Shown here: one piece after another, positions 56,672 through 64,000 of the stretch
Layout: each line of letters opens with the position of its first letter
How positions within the stretch are numbered: position 1 is the stretch's first letter
Source of the DNA: an uncultured SAR86 cluster bacterium
GTDB lineage: Bacteria; Pseudomonadota; Gammaproteobacteria; Magnimaribacterales; D2472
Assembly: GCA_902631785.1 (NCBI GenBank)
Contig: CACOZT010000002.1
Span: 82,996 to 146,995 of the forward strand
Direction: 5' to 3'
DNA length: 64,000 bases
Position numbers and translations under genes: made by a program
Notes under the pieces: model-generated
Told to the model about the DNA's origin: nothing
The model's database searches: none
What the model saw: only the letters and a program-made list of their open reading frames with translations

Positions 56672-57652
56672 TTAACTATTTAGATGTTTAAGGAGTTCAT
56701 TTTTAAATTGATCAAATACCGGTATCTCTATTAAATGTCTCATATCAGATATTATTATCAACTTACTATTATCAATCAGTTTTTTTGTTTTGTAAGCATT
56801 TTTAACCCTTATCAACGGATCTTCCTTACCGTGAATAATTAAAGTTTGCGCTTTTATAGCTTTTACTTTATCTAATCTATTTTCGGAGCCTAAAATTGCT
56901 GTAAGCTGTCTTCCAAAACCCGTATCGTCTTTCCCACCCCTTTCGATAGAGCTTGAAATATCATTATAAAATTCGTCTGTATTAAGATCTATTCCTTGAT
57001 AGCCGATCTCAGAAAATATTCTCCTTGTCCTATTAACTCTTTCATCTACAGAAGAATTAGGATTATTTGTTCTTTCCATTAAAAGCTTTCTAACTTTTCT
57101 TGTTGGGCCATTAAAGGGTGATGGTGTTGATGCAGTTGAGGCAATCAGTGTAAAAGTTTTTGTTCTTTCAGAATAATTTGAAGCTATGATTTGCGCAATC
57201 ATACCACCCATTGAAATTCCCAAGATATGCGCGTTTTCAATATTTAACTCATCCAGAACAGATATTGCATCATCAGCCATATCATCGATGGTATATTCGG
57301 ATTCGATTGGTAATCTCAAATAATATCTAATATAACTTTTAACAATCGTATTAGTTCTTTTGTCATCATCAAATTTATCACTTTCAATTCTTGAAGAAAG
57401 TCCTGTATCCCTATTATCGTAAACTATTGGTCTAAAATTATTATCAATTAAAAATTGAATTAAATGCTGTGGCCAATTAATTAATTGCCCTCCCAATCCT
57501 TGAACTAACAGGATTGGCTCGGCATCAATTGGCCCATAGTCACGATAATATATACTGACTCCATTATTGGTAGCAGTACCCTCTTCGAACGAAAATAAAT
57601 TCGAGTTTGTGAACATAAATAAAAAAATTAATATAAATTTACATAAAGGCAT
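56672..57652 (-). CDS. Exported alpha/beta hydrolase
   Basis: This 326-residue protein starts at ATG 57652; TTG one codon earlier is less likely. Residues 4-21 form a signal peptide (CKFILIFLFMFTNSNLFS). The alpha/beta hydrolase motifs are LLVQGLGGQLINW (oxyanion), the nucleophile Ser in GISMGGMIAQ, the acid Asp in HGKEDPLIRV and the His in SDMRHLIEIP. It resembles haloperoxidase-like and ester-cleaving hydrolases, so an esterase is likely. It overlaps the DUF3089 gene by 14 bases and lies 13 bases before the GPH transporter. Confidence 0.85.
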   Translation of the reverse strand: MPLCKFILIFLFMFTNSNLFSFEEGTATNNGVSIYYRDYGPIDAEPILLVQGLGGQLINWPQHLIQFLIDNNFRPIVYDNRDTGLSSRIESDKFDDDKRTNTIVKSYIRYYLRLPIESEYTIDDMADDAISVLDELNIENAHILGISMGGMIAQIIASNYSERTKTFTLIASTASTPSPFNGPTRKVRKLLMERTNNPNSSVDERVNRTRRIFSEIGYQGIDLNTDEFYNDISSSIERGGKDDTGFGRQLTAILGSENRLDKVKAIKAQTLIIHGKEDPLIRVKNAYKTKKLIDNSKLIIISDMRHLIEIPVFDQFKNELLKHLNS

Positions 57653-58727
57653 CAATTCTGTCTTTAATATTTTGCCTTAAAGATCCCCAGAAAAGCATCA
57701 TATCAAATGAATGAAGATCCCCATTAAAAAGCTTCATTTTACCAATGTTATCAATTAAAGGTCCTTTAGCTTCAACCAATCCTGTATTTTCATTTAACAT
57801 AGCACTGAATCCTTGAATTCTAGTTAAGCCAATTGATTTCTTTGTACCAGTATGCTCAGTGCTTATTCTGTCAACAAAATTATAATCAACGGCTTTGTTG
57901 ATAATTGATACGTTCTTATCATCTGAGTGCCATAATGAATCATTAGTCCATGAAAAAGGATTCGTTGAAACTATTTTTTGAGTCATTGATTCAACAGACC
58001 ATCCATCAGGCTTCCAGAATAATGTTTTTTCTCTATTTCTTTTGAAGCCCTCAACAACAGTTGACCAAGAAATAATGCAATTAATATCATCAAAATTTTC
58101 TGATTTTTTGATATTTGGAAATATCTCATCATAAAGTTTATCTGGAATCATATAACCGATAGAATATGCGCAAATAAATCTATCCTGCAGATTTGTGTTA
58201 TAAATTTTATTGTAAATTAATCTATGTGAATGAAGAGCGCCCTGACTGTGTCCTGCGATAATAAAGGGCCTATCATCATTTAAATAATCAATAAAATAAT
58301 CAAAGGCGTTTTCAACATCTTCATAGGCTAAATCCAGAGATTTTTGACCGTCATTTCCTTTGTCAAAAAAAGAGTAATAGTTTGCCTGTCTATATTCTGG
58401 AGCAAAAATATTACATGTACTATTAAACGCCGAGGCTTGATTGCCTAACATAATCTCTGTTCGCTCATATGCAGATCTTTTTTTATCCATATTGGAATTC
58501 CATTCAGTCTCAAAGAATCCAGTAGGATGAATATAAAACACATCGATATCATTATTTTTACTAACTGTATATTTTGGATCAGGAACATAAAATTGCTGGC
58601 CTTCTATTGATGGTGTTGCTGCCCAATTATAAATATCAGAATAATCAGGTTTACTAGGTGGTTTAGTATCATCAAATGATTTTGAAGGTTTTATAAGTTC
58701 TAAGAACTTCGATGAATATTCAGACAT
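57639..58727 (-). CDS. DUF3089 family hydrolase
   Basis: This 362-residue protein matches DUF3089: SDIYNWAATPSIEGQQFYVP, then DVFYIHPTGFFETEWNSNM and FAPEYRQANYYSF. The alpha/beta hydrolase nucleophile is in IIAGHSQGALHSHRL. Members are uncharacterised lipase or esterase-like enzymes. It has no signal peptide. Its ATG directly follows the stop of the HD-domain gene, and it overlaps the exported hydrolase by 14 bases, so it is part of the tRNA-headed operon. Confidence 0.84.
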   Translation of the reverse strand: MSEYSSKFLELIKPSKSFDDTKPPSKPDYSDIYNWAATPSIEGQQFYVPDPKYTVSKNNDIDVFYIHPTGFFETEWNSNMDKKRSAYERTEIMLGNQASAFNSTCNIFAPEYRQANYYSFFDKGNDGQKSLDLAYEDVENAFDYFIDYLNDDRPFIIAGHSQGALHSHRLIYNKIYNTNLQDRFICAYSIGYMIPDKLYDEIFPNIKKSENFDDINCIISWSTVVEGFKRNREKTLFWKPDGWSVESMTQKIVSTNPFSWTNDSLWHSDDKNVSIINKAVDYNFVDRISTEHTGTKKSIGLTRIQGFSAMLNENTGLVEAKGPLIDNIGKMKLFNGDLHSFDMMLFWGSLRQNIKDRIDAFM

Positions 58728-59300
58728 TTATGGCTGAAGATAAATAGATCTTTTAGGCCGTTTAAAAAGATTTTTAACCATAGGGATAAAGAATTCGAGT
58801 TCAAGTGTATCGTAATCTGGATCAAAACTATTCTGATCATATTTTTCACAAAATTCTCTACAACTTTCATAATAAGGATTGTCAATAAATTTTTCTCTCA
58901 TATTTTTATCTAAACCTAAAAATTCAAAAAAATAATATCCCTGAAAAATTCCGTGATGTTTTACAATCCAGTAATTTTCTTCAGAAACAAATGGTTGAAG
59001 AATAGTAGCAGCAAACTCTGCATGATTTGCAGGAGCTAGATTGTCTCCAATATCATGAATAAGAGCGCAAACAACATATTCTTCATCTCTTCCATCCCTG
59101 TATGCTCTTGTTGCAGTCTGCAAAGAATGTGTAAGTCTATCAACCTGGAATCCACCATAGTCTTCTCTTAGCATCTCTAAATGAGTTAGAACTTTGTCAG
59201 CTAAATGATCGTAATCTTTTGCATTACTTTTGGCTATGATGGAATAATCTTCAGCATCTCCATCTTTCATTTGAGTAAATTTAGCTCTTTGTTCGGTCAT
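58728..59300 (-). CDS. HD-domain protein, possible mixed-valent diiron oxygenase
   Basis: This 190-residue protein has an HD domain: H58 (RLTHSLQTATRAYRDG), H82-D83 (ALIHDIGD), H93, and H115/H116 (VKHHGIFQGYYF). The compact form, with DYGGFQVDRLTHSLQ before the first metal His, resembles PhnZ-type diiron oxygenases more than classical phosphohydrolases. In PhnZ a Tyr and a Glu (YxxE) sense the substrate; here Y48 is followed by F51, so the Glu is missing. That comparison is from memory and should be treated as inference. It ends directly against the DUF3089 start. Confidence 0.75.
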   Translation of the reverse strand: MTEQRAKFTQMKDGDAEDYSIIAKSNAKDYDHLADKVLTHLEMLREDYGGFQVDRLTHSLQTATRAYRDGRDEEYVVCALIHDIGDNLAPANHAEFAATILQPFVSEENYWIVKHHGIFQGYYFFEFLGLDKNMREKFIDNPYYESCREFCEKYDQNSFDPDYDTLELEFFIPMVKNLFKRPKRSIYLQP

Positions 59301-59321
59301 ACAAAAATTATAGCCTAAAAA

Positions 59322-59732
59322 CTATAAAACTATAATCTTATTTGTTGCAGTTGCTATAGCAATTAACTTGTTATTTTGATAGATTTCACCGGAAGTAAAA
59401 ACTACTGATTTTCCCTTTCTAACAATTCTGCCAGTAGACTTAACTAAAACATCTGGAACACATGGCTTCAAGAATTTCACATCTAGATCTAGCGTTAATG
59501 GAAGTTCTTTACCTTCTGATAAATAAATTAAAAATTGTGACATTGCTGAATCAACCATCCCAGAAACAAATCCACCTTGAACAACTGTTCCATTCGAGTG
59601 AGTAAGATTAACTGATGGTAAATATTCAACCACCCATTCATCTTTTTCTTTATCATGATAACAGTCTTGATATCCTAAAATAGCAAGAAATTCAGGTACT
59701 TCATCGAATATTTTTAAAAGATTTATACTCAT
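59322..59732 (-). CDS. Hotdog-fold thioesterase (PaaI-like)
   Basis: This 136-residue hotdog protein starts at ATG 59732 (MSINLLKIFDEV). A longer frame to 59771 would run through the tRNA gene and is rejected. The core motif is GTVVQGGFVSGMVDSAMSQF, with the catalytic-type acid in the Asp of MVDSAM, followed by DLDVKFLKPCVPDVLVKSTG and the final strand TNKIIVL. It would hydrolyse acyl-CoA. Its start is only 11 bases past the tRNA-Ser 3' end, with no ribosome site. Confidence 0.86.
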   Translation of the reverse strand: MSINLLKIFDEVPEFLAILGYQDCYHDKEKDEWVVEYLPSVNLTHSNGTVVQGGFVSGMVDSAMSQFLIYLSEGKELPLTLDLDVKFLKPCVPDVLVKSTGRIVRKGKSVVFTSGEIYQNNKLIAIATATNKIIVL

Positions 59733-59743
59733 AACAATTATAT

Positions 59744-59835
59744 TGGCGGAGGGAGTGGGATTCGAACCCACGGTGCCGATGAAGGCACGACGGTTTTCAA
59801 GACCGCTACAATAAACCAGACTCTGCCATCCCTCC
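59744..59835 (-). tRNA. tRNA-Ser (anticodon UGA)
   Basis: On the minus strand the 92-base gene has a 7-base acceptor stem GGAGGGA / TCCCTCC, the long variable arm typical of tRNA-Ser, an anticodon loop CTTGAAA with anticodon TGA, a T-arm GTGGGTTCGAATCCCAC and an encoded CCA end. It reads UCN serine codons, mainly UCA. It is the first element of a minus-strand unit whose next gene begins 11 bases later. Confidence 0.97.
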
Positions 59836-59849
59836 TGATTTGAAGCCCT

Positions 59850-59877
59850 ATTCTAAAGGGTTTCCGTTAAATTACAA
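59850..59877 (-). promoter_or_regulatory. Promoter of tRNA-Ser and probably the downstream operon
   Basis: Upstream of the tRNA on the minus strand, TTGTAA (59872-59877) and TAGAAT (59850-59855) are 16 bases apart, followed by AGGGCTTC before the tRNA. The GC-rich stretch after the -10 resembles the discriminator of stringently controlled stable-RNA promoters. The AGGG...CCCT sequence around the -10 can form a small hairpin. Confidence 0.6.
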
Positions 59878-59951
59878 TCCGTTTCAATTTGACCTAAATG
59901 GTTAAAAGTAGAAGTAATTTTTTCTTCATAAACCTATCATACAGGGCTCAG

Positions 59952-59979
59952 TTGCTTTTTAAATAGCTTTAAATATACT
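59952..59979 (+). promoter_or_regulatory. Predicted promoter of the gene at 60015
   Basis: TTGCTT (59952-59957) and TATACT (59974-59979) are 16 bases apart. Transcription would start near 59987, leaving a short leader with an AAGGAGAAG ribosome site 6-8 bases before the ATG at 60015. The site is divergent from the tRNA-Ser promoter. Confidence 0.55.
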
Positions 59980-60014
59980 GAATCTAAATTATTTTTTACA
60001 CAAGGAGAAGTAAA

Positions 60015-60386
60015 ATGGAAATAAGCAATCCTGATGGTACTGGTAATCTAACTATTACTAAAATGTCAATTGAGTCAGATTCTGTTTCATTTGATTTTGA
60101 GGGTAAAGTTGAAGGTTATGGATCTGTATTTTGCTCTCATGTAATGTCAGCAGTTGATGGTGACAGGACTCGAGGAGTTATGAGCGGAGAGGCTAGAACT
60201 TTCTTAGAAGACGGTACTTTTATTACTAGCCCTCACAGAGGCACATTTAAAAGAGATGGATCTAATATAAAATTATTTTTTACTGATGCCGTTAATAATG
60301 GAGCCGTTAATTTTGTTATTTGGGATATAGATATTTTGTCTAAAGCTGTGGCAGTTAGTTATTGGGAAATAGATAAAGCTGATTAG
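60015..60386 (+). CDS. Unknown beta-rich cytoplasmic protein
   Basis: I do not recognise this 123-residue protein. It has no signal peptide or membrane helix. It is rich in alternating hydrophobic residues typical of a beta-barrel or sandwich (LTITKMSIESDSVSFDFEGK, GAVNFVIWDIDILSKAVAVS). A conserved-looking segment is GEARTFLEDGTFITSPHRGTF near the centre, with one cysteine (VFCSHVM). Lengthwise it resembles small lipocalin-like or DUF3224-type proteins, but the match is not secure. It has a promoter-like element and a good ribosome site, so it is probably a real, separately transcribed gene. Confidence 0.68.
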   Translation: MEISNPDGTGNLTITKMSIESDSVSFDFEGKVEGYGSVFCSHVMSAVDGDRTRGVMSGEARTFLEDGTFITSPHRGTFKRDGSNIKLFFTDAVNNGAVNFVIWDIDILSKAVAVSYWEIDKAD

Positions 60387-60475
60387 ATCTATACTTAAAT
60401 ATATTTTCATACGAACAACTAGTTGATTTAAATTTATAGTTAAAATGTTATTGGATGGATTGATCTGGTTGTTTG

Positions 60476-60481
60476 TATAAT
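60476..60481 (+). promoter_or_regulatory. TATAAT -10 element before the small frame and the gene at 60587
   Basis: An exact TATAAT is preceded at 19 bases by TTGGAT, a wide spacing. The predicted start lies at about 60488, which is also the A of an ATG opening the 27-residue frame. The element would drive the gene at 60587 with a leader of about 100 bases. Confidence 0.4.
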
Positions 60482-60487
60482 TGATAT

Positions 60488-60571
60488 ATGAATAATTGGG
60501 TTAACTGGGTTATCTTTGGATGTTTGGCAGTTGTCTTATTTATGTATGTTGTAAGACTGGCTTATAGCTAA
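60488..60571 (+). CDS. Possible 27-residue single-helix membrane peptide
   Basis: ATG 60488 opens a frame of 27 codons with the sequence NNWVNWVIFGCLAVVLFMYV followed by VRLAYS. This is a polar/aromatic N-terminus, one membrane helix and an Arg near the C-terminal side, a pattern common in real small membrane proteins. It stops 15 bases before the next gene. There is no ribosome site; with the TATAAT just upstream it would be leaderless. It could equally be a chance frame in a leader region. Confidence 0.35.
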   Translation: MNNWVNWVIFGCLAVVLFMYVVRLAYS

Positions 60572-60586
60572 AGAAGTTCTTATTGA

Positions 60587-61318
60587 ATGAAGATTATTAA
60601 AGCTGACAATTATCAAACTTGGTATTTGGAACATAATAATAATGCTATTTTAATTGATCCATGGTTAACAAATACCCTTCAACCAGAAGGGAGTTTCTTT
60701 ATTCAAAGAAAAAAAAATAATTCATCATGTTTATCCAAAGTTGAAATTGGTAAGGTAAATGGGATTATCATTACTGCTCCATTTGAAGATCATTTACACT
60801 TGGAATCAATTAATATGTTAGCGGACATACCTATATACACTTCAAATATAGTTAAAAAGCAATTAATTAAAAACAACATACAAAATAAGATATATATTCT
60901 TTCTGAGCAAACCACCAAAGTGAATGATTTAAATATTAAAGCTCTTCCCACAAGCTATCCATACTATAGAACTACATTTTCTTTGCTTATAGAAGACAAC
61001 AAGGGAAATAGTGTTTTCCATGAAGGTCATAGAGTAAATTTTAAATACTTAAATGAAAATAATATAAAAGCAGAAATTGCTATCTTGACCGCAGAAGAAA
61101 CTAAATTATTTGGATTTATACAACTAGGAATGAATTACAGAAATACATTAAAAGCTGCAAACATGCTAGGATCAAGCCAACTATTTATTACAGGAAATAA
61201 TCCGGAACAAACGCAGGGTTTTATAAAGAATTTTTTGAAAACAAAATCTTTTAATATTGATGATTTATCAAAAGAAATTAATGTTTATAAAAATGAAGGT
61301 GATTTTTATGAATTTTAA
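60587..61318 (+). CDS. Metallo-beta-lactamase-fold protein with degenerate metal motif
   Basis: This 243-residue protein has the UlaG-like start of the fold: a first strand pair around NAILIDPWLTNT. At the metal motif (canonical THxHxDH) it reads TAPFEDHLH: the first two histidines are Ala64 and Phe66, while D68 and H69 remain. A later strand has SVFHEGHRVNF, in the position where family members have SGDT-type sequence. The usual zinc site is therefore partly lost, so it may bind one metal, or be non-catalytic. It overlaps the convergent aminotransferase by 4 bases. The fold call is moderate. Confidence 0.65.
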   Translation: MKIIKADNYQTWYLEHNNNAILIDPWLTNTLQPEGSFFIQRKKNNSSCLSKVEIGKVNGIIITAPFEDHLHLESINMLADIPIYTSNIVKKQLIKNNIQNKIYILSEQTTKVNDLNIKALPTSYPYYRTTFSLLIEDNKGNSVFHEGHRVNFKYLNENNIKAEIAILTAEETKLFGFIQLGMNYRNTLKAANMLGSSQLFITGNNPEQTQGFIKNFLKTKSFNIDDLSKEINVYKNEGDFYEF

Positions 61319-62430
61319 ATTACTTCTGCAAGAGAATTTAAACAATATTCGATATTCTTTTTATTAGAAGACTGTCCCATAAGTCCAATTCGCCATACTT
61401 TACCTGCAAGAACTCCAAGACCAGCTCCAATTTCGAGATTAAATTCGTTTAAAAGTTTTTGTCTTGATTCTAGATCATTAACACCGTCAGGAATGTAAAT
61501 GGCATTTAATTGAGGTAATCTGTCCTCTTCTTTTACTAAAAATTCTATGTTCAATTTTTCTAGGCCTTCTCTGAGTTGAAGATGATTTTCTTTATGTCTT
61601 TTCCATGAATTTTCAAGACCTTCTTCACTTAGCATTACCAAAGCTTCATGCAATCCATATAACGCGTTTATTGGAGCAGTATGATGATAGGATCTCCCCC
61701 CTTCTCCTTCCCAATATGACATGATTAAATTTAAATCAAGGAACCAACTCTTTACTTTTGATTTTCTGTTTTTAATCTTTTCCTTTGCAGCATTACTAAA
61801 ACTAATTGGGGACAAGCCAGGAGAAGCAGACAAACACTTTTGTGTTCCTGAATAAATTGCATCTATGCCCCACTCGTCAACTTTTAAAGGAACTCCAACC
61901 AAACCGGTAACAGTGTCTACAATTGATAAACATCCATGATCATGAGCTAATTTGGTTATTGATTCTGGATCTGTAAGAGCCCCAGTTGATGTTTCAGCAT
62001 GAACTGAAGCAACAATCTTTGTATCTTTATGTTCATTTAATGCGGATTCAATCTTATTTAAATCAACTTTTGTTCCCCATTCGTCATCGATTACAATTGG
62101 TACGCCTCCAAATCTCTCGACATTTTCTTTCATTCTTTCACCAAAAAACCCGTTTTTAGCAATAATGACTTTATCTCCAGGCTCGACAAGATTTGCAAAG
62201 CAACATTCCATTCCCGCCATACCAGGTGCTGAAACAGCAAAAGTTAATTCATTTTGCGTTTGAAATGCGTATTGAAGCAACTGTTTTGTTTCATCCATCA
62301 TTTTTATAAATATTGGATCGAGATGACCAATAGTTGGTCTAGCCATCGCCTCTAAAACTCTTTCACAGACATCAGATGGGCCAGGACCCATTAAAATTCT
62401 GTTAGGTGGTATAAATGAATTTGCTTCCAT
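61315..62430 (-). CDS. Alanine-glyoxylate / serine-pyruvate-type aminotransferase
   Basis: This class V PLP aminotransferase of 371 residues starts with the family N-terminus RILMGPGPSDVCERVLEAMARP followed by GHLDP. PLP lysine K198 lies in YSGTQKCL and D172 in SIVDTVTG contacts the pyridine nitrogen. HAETSTGALTD matches the family. It would convert glyoxylate with an amino donor to glycine, which would suit the isocitrate lyase product, though other donors and acceptors are known. It follows the gamma-glutamyltransferase gene by 31 bases on the same strand. Confidence 0.9.
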   Translation of the reverse strand: MEANSFIPPNRILMGPGPSDVCERVLEAMARPTIGHLDPIFIKMMDETKQLLQYAFQTQNELTFAVSAPGMAGMECCFANLVEPGDKVIIAKNGFFGERMKENVERFGGVPIVIDDEWGTKVDLNKIESALNEHKDTKIVASVHAETSTGALTDPESITKLAHDHGCLSIVDTVTGLVGVPLKVDEWGIDAIYSGTQKCLSASPGLSPISFSNAAKEKIKNRKSKVKSWFLDLNLIMSYWEGEGGRSYHHTAPINALYGLHEALVMLSEEGLENSWKRHKENHLQLREGLEKLNIEFLVKEEDRLPQLNAIYIPDGVNDLESRQKLLNEFNLEIGAGLGVLAGKVWRIGLMGQSSNKKNIEYCLNSLAEVI

Positions 62431-62461
62431 GACGATATGATACTAGATAAATCTTTAATAA

Positions 62462-64000
62462 TTAATACCCTGATGCATGTCCATCTTTTCTGCTCTCTGA
62501 CGCTCCATACAATACACCATTCTTTTTCATTATTGCTTGATATCCACCAAAAGCTCCTTTCATATAATTTTCTTCATTTTCATTCACAACCTTATGTCCA
62601 ATTTCTTTAATTTTGGTAATTTCATTTATATCAAAACCGCTTTCAAATATTATGTAACCTCCATCTGTCATTTGCTCACCAGTGGGCTGAGATGATCCCA
62701 CATGCCTAAATCTTGGTGCGTCACCTGCCTCTTGAAGATTCATATCAAAATCAATTAAGTTTATTACTATTTGTGCATGACCAAGAGGTTGCATAGCTCC
62801 TCCCATAACACCAAAACTTACAAATGGTTCGCCATTTTTTGTAATAAAAGCTGGAATAATTGTATGGAAAGGCCTTTTTCCTCCAACTAAAGAGTTTCTA
62901 TGGGTTGGATCAAGATTGAACATCTCACCTCTATCTTGAAGCATAAAACCAGAGTTATTAGGGATGACTCCTGAGCCCATACCTCTGTAGTTACTTTGAA
63001 TGAGTGACACCATATTCCCAAACTTATCAGCTACTGTTAAGTAAATAGTGTCTCCATCTTCAAGGTTGCTTGAATCAATAGATTTTAATACCTTATCAGA
63101 ACTAATAAGATTATTTCTGCTATTTGCATATTCCTTTGATATTAAATAACTTACTGGCACTTTAGCAAAACTCATATCTGCATAATATTTAGCTCTATCT
63201 TCAAAGGCTAATTTTTTAGCTTCAGTAAAAAGATGAATATATTCTGCGCTATTAAAACCTAGCTTTTTAATATCATAATTTTCTAATATATTTAATATTT
63301 GTAACGCTGCAATACCTTGCCCATTTGGGGGAAGTTCCCAAACATCATATCCTCTATAATTTGAAGAAACAGGATCTATCCATTCTGGTTCAAATTCAGA
63401 TAGGTCTCTCAAAGTGAAGTAGCCACCTTGTTGATTTACAGTTTCAACAATATTTTTTGCAATCTTACCTTTATAAAAGTCTTTTCCATAAGTTTTTGCT
63501 ATTAGCCTATAGTCATTAGCTAATAATTGATTTTTAAAAATCTCACCTTTATTTGGTGTTTTACCATTTGGCATCCAGATAGTCTTAAAATTTGGATAAT
63601 CTTTAAATAACTCTGATGATCTATTTAAGTAATATGCTATTAATTCAGAAACTGGAAATCCATTTTCAGCATAATTGATTGCGTCATCGAATAATAATTT
63701 AAAATCTAAAATTCCAAACTTTGAATGAAGAGCATTCCATCCTGCAACAGCACCTGGAACAGTAATAGGTAAAGCTCCATAGGGAGGTATCTTATTCATA
63801 CCTTTATCTTTTATTTTATCAATAGATATATTTTTTGGAGCAGGTCCTGAAGAATTTAAACCATAAAGTTTTTTATCATCTGCACTCCAAACTATTGCAA
63901 ATAAATCTCCTCCAATGCCACAACCAGTTGGCTCTACAAGCCCTAAAACAGCATTTGCTGCAATCGCAGCATCAATTGCATTGCCTCCAGCTTTGAGAAT
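62462..64000 (-). CDS. Gamma-glutamyltransferase family protein (5' end outside window)
   Basis: The frame is open from 62462 to the window edge (513 codons), so the N-terminus is missing; Met 63799 is internal. The upstream part reads AGGNAIDAAIAANAVLGLVE and GCGIGGDLFA, the conserved start of the family. The autoprocessing nucleophile is probably the Thr encoded at 63047-63049 in GDTIYLTVADKFGN (family TTHxSVxD). The oxyanion loop is MGGAMQPLGH instead of GSPGGSTI, as in YwrD-like members. Family enzymes move or hydrolyse gamma-glutamyl groups of glutathione, an interesting link to the three glutathione-transferase genes in the window. Confidence 0.88.
   Translation of the reverse strand: MLKAGGNAIDAAIAANAVLGLVEPTGCGIGGDLFAIVWSADDKKLYGLNSSGPAPKNISIDKIKDKGMNKIPPYGALPITVPGAVAGWNALHSKFGILDFKLLFDDAINYAENGFPVSELIAYYLNRSSELFKDYPNFKTIWMPNGKTPNKGEIFKNQLLANDYRLIAKTYGKDFYKGKIAKNIVETVNQQGGYFTLRDLSEFEPEWIDPVSSNYRGYDVWELPPNGQGIAALQILNILENYDIKKLGFNSAEYIHLFTEAKKLAFEDRAKYYADMSFAKVPVSYLISKEYANSRNNLISSDKVLKSIDSSNLEDGDTIYLTVADKFGNMVSLIQSNYRGMGSGVIPNNSGFMLQDRGEMFNLDPTHRNSLVGGKRPFHTIIPAFITKNGEPFVSFGVMGGAMQPLGHAQIVINLIDFDMNLQEAGDAPRFRHVGSSQPTGEQMTDGGYIIFESGFDINEITKIKEIGHKVVNENEENYMKGAFGGYQAIMKKNGVLYGASESRKDGHASGY

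Noticed and set aside
59733-59771. Longer start for the thioesterase (MGSNPTPSA...)
   Set aside because: This stretch is the 3' half of tRNA-Ser read in frame, not protein. The ATG at 59732 begins the hotdog domain.
60416-60425. CAACTAGTTG palindrome after the gene at 60015
   Set aside because: Ten bases only, no T tract; consistent with chance.
63797-63799. Met at 63799 as the gamma-glutamyltransferase start
   Set aside because: The frame stays open to the window edge and encodes the conserved N-terminal family sequence (AGGNAIDAA, GCGIGGD).
1-64000. CRISPR arrays, transposases, integrases, phage or toxin-antitoxin genes
   Set aside because: None was seen. All substantial frames are assignable to metabolic, envelope or housekeeping families or to small unknown proteins.

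Overview
The window is an AT-rich, densely packed piece of a bacterial chromosome. No gene-free stretch exceeds about 250 bases, neighbouring genes overlap or sit a few bases apart, and I see no rRNA, CRISPR array, insertion sequence or phage module. Gene content is gammaproteobacterial: Na+-translocating NADH:quinone reductase (Nqr), the neighbourhood aceA-purB-mnmA-icd-clpS-clpA-infA (resembling Pseudomonas), and an envelope operon with lolCD, exbBD, msbA, lpxK, kdsB and murB. The low GC, small intergenic distances, sodium-based respiration and many hydrolases suggest a streamlined marine gammaproteobacterium of the SAR86 type. That placement is inference; no marker gene was compared.

Layout. 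1-3182: end of the nqr operon (nqrD fragment, nqrE, nqrF, apbE, nqrM). 3197-12710: a serine hydrolase, isocitrate lyase, purB, mnmA, icd, clpS, clpA and infA. 12830-23976: small dimeric-barrel proteins, a large M14 peptidase, a TolB-like/TPR membrane protein, a convergent cysteine-biosynthesis pair, a carboxyltransferase lacking a biotin domain, and several small membrane proteins. 23986-34420: a catabolic-looking cluster with nitronate monooxygenase, two haloalkane dehalogenase homologues, three glutathione-transferase proteins, a chromene-carboxylate-isomerase-like protein, a metallo-beta-lactamase hydrolase, then a ceramidase-like protein and an amidohydrolase. 34452-37914: etfAB divergent from ETF:quinone oxidoreductase. 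37917-48309: a lipoprotein peptidase, then the minus-strand envelope operon, in which MsbA and LpxK are one polypeptide. 48313-55275: aldehyde dehydrogenase, a dienoyl-CoA-reductase-like enzyme, hemH, an MFS transporter, trpS and a DUF349 protein. 55264-59835: a minus-strand run of five genes headed by tRNA-Ser(UGA). 60015-64000: an unknown protein, a possible 27-residue peptide, a degenerate metallo-beta-lactamase protein, an alanine-glyoxylate-type aminotransferase, and a gamma-glutamyltransferase cut by the window end.

How it fits together. Nqr pumps Na+ while oxidising NADH, and ApbE and NqrM mature it. ETF, ETF-QO and the dienoyl-CoA reductase serve fatty-acid-type oxidation, and isocitrate lyase with isocitrate dehydrogenase forms the glyoxylate branch point. 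LolCD, MsbA-LpxK, KdsB, MurB and ExbBD build and energise the envelope. The most unusual items are the MsbA-LpxK fusion, the glutathione/haloalkane-dehalogenase operon with a membrane-anchored dehalogenase next to it, the solitary carboxyltransferase, and the tRNA-headed operon. Several small genes absent from ordinary length-filtered gene calls (nqrM, a DUF2256 gene, the 27-residue frame) were found by reading the sequence directly.
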